This document shows, piece after piece, positions 58,177-64,000 of a DNA stretch of 64,000 nucleotides. Source of the stretch: Gnomoniopsis sp. IMI 355080 (Eukaryota > Ascomycota > Sordariomycetes > Diaporthales > Gnomoniaceae); the NCBI GenBank assembly GCA_027946555.1, contig JAPEVC010000017.1, positions 1-64,000 of the forward strand, given 5' to 3'. The notes below the pieces were generated by a model. It worked only from the letters and a program-made list of their open reading frames with translations. It made no database searches and had not been told where the DNA came from. Within the stretch, counting starts at the first letter, position 1. The number at the start of each line of letters is the position of its first letter. A program made the translations under genes and the position numbers.

Positions 58177-60624
58177 CTATCCTGATGCATTCGCATTTTG
58201 CGAAAGCAGGTTATCAGCTTCAATACCAAGCCCATTCTGCAGCGCGTCCTCTTGGCCTTCCTCAGTCCACGCCACCGGCGCCTGCGTCGACTGCCGGTCC
58301 TCCACCTCGTCGAGTATTTTGTCGGTCTTGTGTTGCGCCTTGCGTACCGCTCTCCGGTTATCAGCAATCCGTTGTCTTCTGGCCTCAGCTGAATAATTGA
58401 GGCTGTGGAGATGCTCGTTGATCTTGGTCTCCACCATTTCCTTGACGTGGAACGCAAGCGCTTGACTGAGGAATATACCCGTATATCGGTAGCTCAGCCA
58501 GAGGTACAGCACCAAGGACTTATGTAGTGCCTCAAGGTGCTTTAGATACTGTTCCCTTCCTTGTGGGTAGTTGTCCAAGCTGTAATCAAGAACCTCCAGG
58601 TTGAATTCTGGAATATCCAGTAAATTGCCGCTCTTATGATATGCAATGCGCTTGGCCAGAGCTCTGATAATCTGCGGCATGCCAAAATCTCGCAAAGCGC
58701 AGGGTGCGTTGATGAAGACGCACCGGTCATGAATGGTCAGGGGATATTGCTGAATTACCTGGGCAATTTCGAGGTTGGAGCGGAGATCGCACATGTGAAA
58801 GCGGCCTGGGAGCCTTGCGATATCACGCAGCCGCAGAAGCATGAAGCTAAAAGGTGTACCGGCTGGAAAATATGACGCAAACTTCTCGATGATGGAGGAT
58901 GGTGGAAACAGGCCGGCGGTCTGCAACGGCTCGGCTTCCTGATCGAATGACTCGTGGACCACATCCAAGTCTTCCTCTTCCAACGTAGTGACGAAGCCTA
59001 CTTGTGCCTCCTTTTGAGTAAGTCCGCCTGCTGATGGCTGTGATACCGAGTCCGTGTTCGAGGCGGCTGACCGATTTGCTTGAGCCGCAGTCCTGTATCT
59101 TCCCGCACGACCACCAATTTGCTTCAATTCTGGGAGACTCAATTGCCGCACCTTGACGCCGTCATGCTTGTTCACGGCCTCAAAAACAACCCGCTTGATC
59201 TCCAGGTTCAGCCCCATACCGATGGCGTCACTTGCGGCGAGGAAATCGTAATCATTATCGGGGTCGTTGAACAGAGCTGCCTGTTGAGCTCGGCTTTCAG
59301 GAGGTAATGCGCCGTAAACAATGGCACATTTCTTGCCCGTGGTTTGCTCGATTCCAGCTTTGAGAGAGTGGAGGTTGAATCTCGAAAATGAGACAACTGC
59401 ATCTCCCTTCCTTAGATTCTCGAGCTTGCCATGAAGACTTTCCTGCATAGGCTGCAACGAACTCAACCGCTTGTATTGATGTACCACAACTTCATCACCA
59501 GTTTTGGAGCAGAGCTCCTCAATGAGAGGAACCGCCCGTTCCTCACCACACAAGTGCAACTCCTTGGCCTGGACACCAAGTACCGCTTGGGTCCAGGCCC
59601 AACCTCGCTGCTCGTCGCCGATCATTTGAATTTCGTCAATGATAGCTACGTCGACACGCTGGTTTAATGGAGTCATTTCCACAGTGCAGCTTGCAAAAAA
59701 GGGATCATCGCCTTCAGGTATCCTCTGCTCTTCTCCAGTGATGAGTGCGCAACGTCTGCCCTTGGCTTTCAATCGCGTGAATGTTTCATGAGCCAGCAAT
59801 CGTAATGGCCCAGCGTAGATGCCTGTTTTCGAATTTTCCAAAGCCTTCAGGGCATTGTATGTTTTCCCCGAATTGGTTGGGCCCACGTGTAGATGTATTG
59901 TTCGCTGCATTGTCCTCGTCGCCGGAAACCATTCGTGGGGAAAGCGCATGTCGGCGAGCCTCTCGTGACAAGCTATGGCATCTTTGGAGAGATGCTGCCT
60001 GACGACGAAGCTGACAAAGGAATACTGTAATTCGGTGACAAGGGCTTTGATATCACCAGTGATGAATGCATGGCGCCAGCTCCAAAAGTAAGGGTTCTTT
60101 TGCCTTGTTGTCGTCCCGGACCGCGCAGCCAGATCAAAGGCTTTTTCAATGATGTTCTTGAACAGATGAGCCTCCTTGGCCAGATCTCTTGGAGTGTTGA
60201 TGCCGAGGTGGCGCAAGTCCCTGAAGTTGCCCTCCCGCAGGAGGAGCTCGAAACGAGATTCCACGACCTTCTTGAACAAGCGATATCGGTCACTGTTGCT
60301 CTTCCGTATGCTGGAATCTGCCTTGAAGCGGTTGGAGCGGGCATCTTGACCTTGTTCTTGCGCTTGGGCTTCGAGGCCATCTCGCAGTGCATTGTGGTCG
60401 AGTCCTTGATTGAATCTCTGTGAAAAGTCAGCTCAAATATTGTGGCACGATCATTGAAGAGGATGACGGATACTTGCCGCAGGGGGCCCTGCCTGAGAGG
60501 GTTTTCGATGGGCTGATACTTTCCTGCCTCGCCTCGTGCCCGGGACCGAGGCGGCGAATATCACGGGGGACAGAACATGAGAACGCCTTTCAAGTGCCCG
60601 AGCAGAGTTCCAGAGGCACTTCAT
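58177..60624 (-). CDS. SUV3: Mitochondrial ATP-dependent RNA helicase Suv3
   Basis: Proposed two minus-strand exons, 60624-60520 and 60417-58177, with a 102-nt intron (GTATCA donor, phase 0), give 781 residues. Exon 1 encodes a basic, acid-poor presequence (MKCLWNSARALERRSH). The helicase core shows motif I GPTNSGKT (about 214-221), the DEIQ form of motif II, SFSR, DAIGMGLN and motif VI QIGGRAGR. The Suv3-specific C-terminal region follows motif VI after a Ser/Ala-rich insertion absent from short homologues. Suv3 is the helicase subunit of the mitochondrial RNA degradosome. The core is certain; the first exon is tentative because the second exon has no early ATG and the donor is weak. Confidence 0.92.
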
Positions 60625-61071
60625 GACCGCGAAATACCGGAATCACTCGAAACATAGTGAGGAAAAAAGGGAGGGGCAAAAAGGGAGCGAGGTCTTCACC
60701 TAGGCACAAGTTGATGCATTAGGACGACGTCTCCGGCCGAACAGAAACGAAGAAAAGACGAGTACCTGCGCGCTTGCCTCCAGAACTTTTTGCCGCGCGC
60801 TGTGGGGCCTGACTTGGAGACATTGCCTGCCACAGGGAAAGGGCGTCATCGAACAGCGACATCCCTGCCTGGAACGTGGTGACCGCTGCCTCTGAAGGGG
60901 ACCTACAGGCTTGGTGACTACCCGCATTGCATCGACAGAACTACAAACCCAAATACATCCGAGAACGCCTCAGATTCCCGTTGTTCGAACCTCCTTTTGT
61001 TCATCATTTGACAATTGCACTGCTCACCAGTCATCACACGTACAGCTAGCTATTGGCAACTATCTCCAACA
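60625..61071. other. 447-bp divergent promoter (SUV3 / R-SNARE)
   Basis: Shared upstream region of two divergent genes. No motif stands out. Confidence 0.55.
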
Positions 61072-61854
61072 ATGGCATCCTCATCCACTCCGGCGACGCC
61101 GTTGCTCTAGTAAGACAAGAGACCTACCTTTTGTCCCCAGAAACCCACTCGTCAACGAGACTAACACGCGTATTTCTTCAGTTCTTGCATAGCGCACAAC
61201 AGCACTATCTTGTCCGAGTGCACCACCTCTGCCTCATCGCAAACATCCTCCCTCGCCTCGCTCATTCTTCCCAAAATCACACACGAATCGCCGCAGAAGC
61301 TCACCTACACCCATGGCAACCATCACATCCACTATATTTCGGAAGCACCCTCGGAGCATGACGGTACCTCGGCGGGCGGCCTCACGTTCCTGGTGATCGC
61401 CGAGTCCGCCCTTGGCCGCCGTGTGCCCTTTGGCTATCTGTTCGAGATCCGGAAGCGCTTCTTCTCTCAGTTCCCCGCCGCCAGCACCGACTTTGCCGAC
61501 ATGCCCAACTACGGCGCCGGCTCCTTCAATGCCGACCTGAAAAACCTGATGATCGACTACGGCACCACAAGCGGCGGTCGTGACGATGCCATCAGCAACG
61601 CCCAGCGCGAAATCGATGATGTGAGGGGGATCATGACGCGGAACATCGAGGGCTTGCTCGAGCGTGGCGAGCGGATCGACCTTTTGGTTGACAAGACAGA
61701 TCGGTTGGGCGGGTCGGCTAGGGAGTTCCGCGTGCGGAGCCGTGGTTTGAAGAGGGAAATGTGGTGGAAGAATGTCAAGTTGATGGCTTTGCTGGTGCTG
61801 GTGCTGGTGCTCATCATCCTGGCAATCGTGATCGCCGTCAAGACCTCCACCTAG
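61072..61854 (+). CDS. NYV1: Longin-domain R-SNARE (Nyv1/VAMP7-like synaptobrevin)
   Basis: Two exons, 61072-61109 and 61182-61854, with a 72-nt GTAAGA..AG intron (phase 2), give 236 residues. Residues 10-120 are a longin domain (YSCIAHNSTIL at the first strand, then GLTFLVIAE and RRVPFGYLFEIRKRF). The SNARE motif runs about 145-205 with the central layer Arg174 in GLLERGERIDLL. A C-terminal hydrophobic anchor (about 212-231) ends in KTST. The longin plus tail-anchor layout is that of VAMP7 and fungal vacuolar Nyv1; Ykt6 would lack the anchor and Snc1 lacks the longin domain. It drives membrane fusion at the vacuole or late endosome. The exact yeast equivalence is inferred. Confidence 0.93.
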
Positions 61855-62731
61855 AAGTCTGGTGGTGAGCTGGTGGGGCTCATGTTGCTTGTTTTTGCGC
61901 TCATTGTGTGCGCGGCGGTGCTTTCAGCCACCATGGTTTCTTAATTTTTGGAAGCTGGCGTTTTGGGACGAGTCTGCTGTAAGCAGCATGTTTAGTTTTG
62001 CGCTGTTATGTTGGACTCCCTGAAGGCCTGTTTGGAGAGATTGTGGGTCATTTGGGCTTGAAAGCCATCAAAACTATTACTATTGTATCGATATCCTACT
62101 GGGTGATTTGGTCGCGGTCGTTTCTTCTCAGAACACAATTATATCAGCTTGGCTACGCTGCGGTACACCCTTTTTGTCACTCGCTAATCATTGGTTTTCG
62201 GCGGTACTTGGTGCTGATTGTAATAAGATGTACTTGAACGAAACAGACTCGGCAGGTTCGTTAGAGCTCACTTCGAGCAAAAAGCATTACGCAAGAACAT
62301 CGGCATGTGCTCGCACGCCGTATGGTTCGCCGGCTGCCAGTATGTCGCCGTAGAAATATGAAACAGTGAAAAACAAAGGTGTCAGATTCATCTGCTGTTT
62401 TTCACGAGATCCGATGCGAGAAGATGTACCACAGAAGCTGTTCTTTGGGCGGCTCCTGAAGGTATGTACATGCCAGAGAAGCACACGCGAATCTGACGGT
62501 GAAAACATGCTCACAACTCAGGATGTGATGTGATTCCGCCCTTAAGTTCATAGTCATTCGAAAATGCTCTGTTTCAACATGTGATGATCCCAAGATATGC
62601 GTCGTACACCATTCAATAAGCCATCAATATTGTCCCTTCCAAAGCAAAGTCCCAGCCGTAACATTTCCCTGCGTACGCCTTCCAACGAACCCCTCCCCAG
62701 CAAAGCAAGCCCGGACCGCCGAGCCTTATTC
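61855..62731. other. 877-bp intergenic region
   Basis: 3' flank of the R-SNARE gene and of the small minus-strand ORF. Nothing recognised. Confidence 0.6.
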
Positions 62732-63025
62732 TCATAACTTTGGCTTCCCAGTCACTTCCTTGTGTGGTCCGTTCTGATGGTACACATACCCATGCGCAAC
62801 CGGGCTCATCGCAACGTTGGGAGGAGGTTGTGGTTGTAAGCCAGGTTGGTGTTGTGGCGGCCTCATGAGCCGCGGCGTGAAGAATACTGGGTGTAGTACC
62901 GATGGATCAGGAGCCGGTGCATATCTTTCCCAGGCTGCTTGGAAAGGGGCGAGATGCTGTGAAGGAATGGGTGTAGTGTTGGTAGTGATGGCTCCAGAAG
63001 GGAGTGGTGGTTTTGAGTGAGACAT
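62732..63025 (-). CDS. Small proline-rich hypothetical protein
   Basis: A 97-residue single ORF starting MSHSKPPLPSGAITT. It is rich in Pro, His and Gln (APFQAAWERYAPAPDP, then a PQHQPGLQPQPPP run), without membrane segment or signal peptide. The composition looks protein-like and the region has no overlapping better ORF, but the Pro-rich content could be chance. It is not recognised. Confidence 0.4.
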   Translation of the reverse strand: MSHSKPPLPSGAITTNTTPIPSQHLAPFQAAWERYAPAPDPSVLHPVFFTPRLMRPPQHQPGLQPQPPPNVAMSPVAHGYVYHQNGPHKEVTGKPKL

Positions 63026-63479
63026 GGGAGTGGTGAGAGGGGATGGTTTGTGTTGATAAAATGACGAGGGCTTTCCCTGGGCGACCTATTGAGCAGAAAA
63101 GTACAGACCAAATTTTTTTTCTTTGGTAACAAGTATATTATACACAATCGCGTTGCTGAATGTGAAGCACGTTGGAAAACCAACATGATGTCGATTAGTA
63201 GTAATCGGAGTGCTCACTAGTGCCCCGCAATTCCTTGCAGGCCGAGGTGAAAGTAGAGAGAATCACACTATTAGCGGACGTGGGCCACACTGGACTTCCA
63301 ATCGAAATTATCGTGTACAACCAGTAAGTTACTTGGATAATTGTTCGACTTTAATCGAGCTTCATGTAGTCTTATGCCGGTATACTGTTGTTGCTGCACA
63401 TTACTAATAGCTTGGTGTTGGATTTCAAGGCGCCATGACGCTTCAGCCTTGCTTATAATTTCTTAGCCTCTGTACAATA
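63026..63479. other. 454-bp intergenic region
   Basis: 5' flank of the small Pro-rich ORF and 3' flank of the partial gene at the right edge. AT-rich with a poly-T run near 63113-63120. No gene was seen. Confidence 0.55.
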
Positions 63480-64000
63480 CTATGGGATGGCCTTCTTCCC
63501 AGACTTGCCCCCCATCCTCGGCTTCTCTTTATCTTTCTTGGCAGCTGCTTCCTTCTTCTCTTTCGCCTTGCCTTTCTTGATGGCGTCAACCAGCGCTTCT
63601 ATCTCCTCTGTCTTCTGTTTGGTTTCCTGCTCCGTTTTCTCCTTCTTTTCTGCCTCTTCCCGTGCCGCCTTCTCCTTGGCCCTTCTCATAGCAGCCTTCT
63701 TTTCTGTGGTCTCGATAAGCTTGTCGCTTGACTCCCATAGCTTCTTGGCGACCTCCTCATCCTTCACATCTGTCCGCGCCAGATCCACCTCTATGCACTC
63801 CTTGATCAGCTTGCCACCCGGATCCCTGATAATGCTCCCATCGAACGCCGCAAATAGAATTGACTGCGCAGCCGCTAATGGGGGCTTCAAGAAAAGCCAC
63901 GTCAGCACATATGTGAAAAGATAGACTAGTAATCCCCAAAGCGAGCCCCTTGTCATCCACCTCCTCGTTCCCGGCGTTCTTGAGAGTCCCGGGTCTACCA
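63480..64000 (-). CDS. Membrane-anchored, lysine/glutamate-rich coiled-coil protein (partial)
   Basis: The minus-strand frame is open from the window edge to a TAG at 63480. The first in-window ATG is at 63956 (158 residues to stop), but the frame stays open upstream to 64000, so the true 5' end may lie outside. A hydrophobic segment (LWGLLVYLFTYVLTWLFL) is near the visible N-terminus, followed by a short soluble block and a long Lys/Glu/Ala-rich helix, probably coiled coil, ending in a basic GGKSGKKAIP tail. I do not recognise a family; short fungal membrane proteins with basic coiled-coil tails are common and mostly uncharacterised. Confidence 0.75.
   Translation of the reverse strand, partial: VDPGLSRTPGTRRWMTRGSLWGLLVYLFTYVLTWLFLKPPLAAAQSILFAAFDGSIIRDPGGKLIKECIEVDLARTDVKDEEVAKKLWESSDKLIETTEKKAAMRRAKEKAAREEAEKKEKTEQETKQKTEEIEALVDAIKKGKAKEKKEAAAKKDKEKPRMGGKSGKKAIP

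Overview
The window looks like an ordinary, gene-dense stretch of a filamentous ascomycete chromosome (Pezizomycotina; Sordariomycetes-like is my inference). The reasons are short spliceosomal introns (about 54-214 nt, GT..AG), intergenic gaps of 0.4-1.8 kb, fungal-specific families (Mrp51, Bbc1, Csf1, a Pth11-type receptor) and one AT-rich island that looks RIP-mutated. Exon structures were worked out by hand from splice sites, reading phase and family knowledge; no search was run.

Layout. 1-138: likely 3' end of a gene entering from the left. 139-3290: no gene recognised, one TA/TG microsatellite. 3291-5534: unknown multi-pass membrane protein. 5997-7457: SDR oxidoreductase with a disordered N-terminal half. 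7640-8340: RIP-like island. 9148-12690 (-): Bbc1/Mti1 actin-patch SH3 protein. 14367-23233: gene-expression block with Rtr1 (Pol II CTD phosphatase), RPS17 (-), MRP51 (-) and EF-2. 24104-26148 (-) and 26746-36557 (+): a TMEM184/Ost-alpha family protein and the giant lipid-transfer protein Csf1, divergent from a 597-bp gap. 38262-39939 (+) and 40934-42587 (-): two convergent seven-helix receptors, one Git3/cAMP-receptor-like GPCR and one Pth11-like. 42588-46499: a 3.9-kb gene-free stretch rich in short palindromes. 46500-47465 (-): Alr4036-type FMN-binding protein. 48015-50874: tRNA m5C methyltransferase (Ncl1/Trm4). 52657-54207: secreted GH13 alpha-amylase-like enzyme with an AmyR-type CGGN8CGG site upstream. 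55388-55972: small predicted mitochondrial protein. 56796-57640 (-): ubiquitin C-terminal hydrolase. 58177-60624 (-): mitochondrial RNA helicase Suv3. 61072-61854: longin R-SNARE (Nyv1/VAMP7-like). 62732-63025 (-): small proline-rich ORF. 63480-64000 (-): membrane/coiled-coil protein running off the right edge.

Most genes are housekeeping and do not form one pathway. Functional neighbourhoods that can be argued are the translation block (RPS17, MRP51, EF-2), the membrane-homeostasis divergent pair (TMEM184-like/Csf1) and the convergent receptor pair. I found no tRNA, rRNA, intact transposon or biosynthetic cluster. No clearly new system is evident. The most interesting leads are the variant substrate-binding region of the amylase together with its CGGN8CGG site, the repeated Tyr-based motifs in the tail of the TMEM184-like protein, the long first intracellular loop of the GPCR, and the palindrome-rich 3.9-kb gap.
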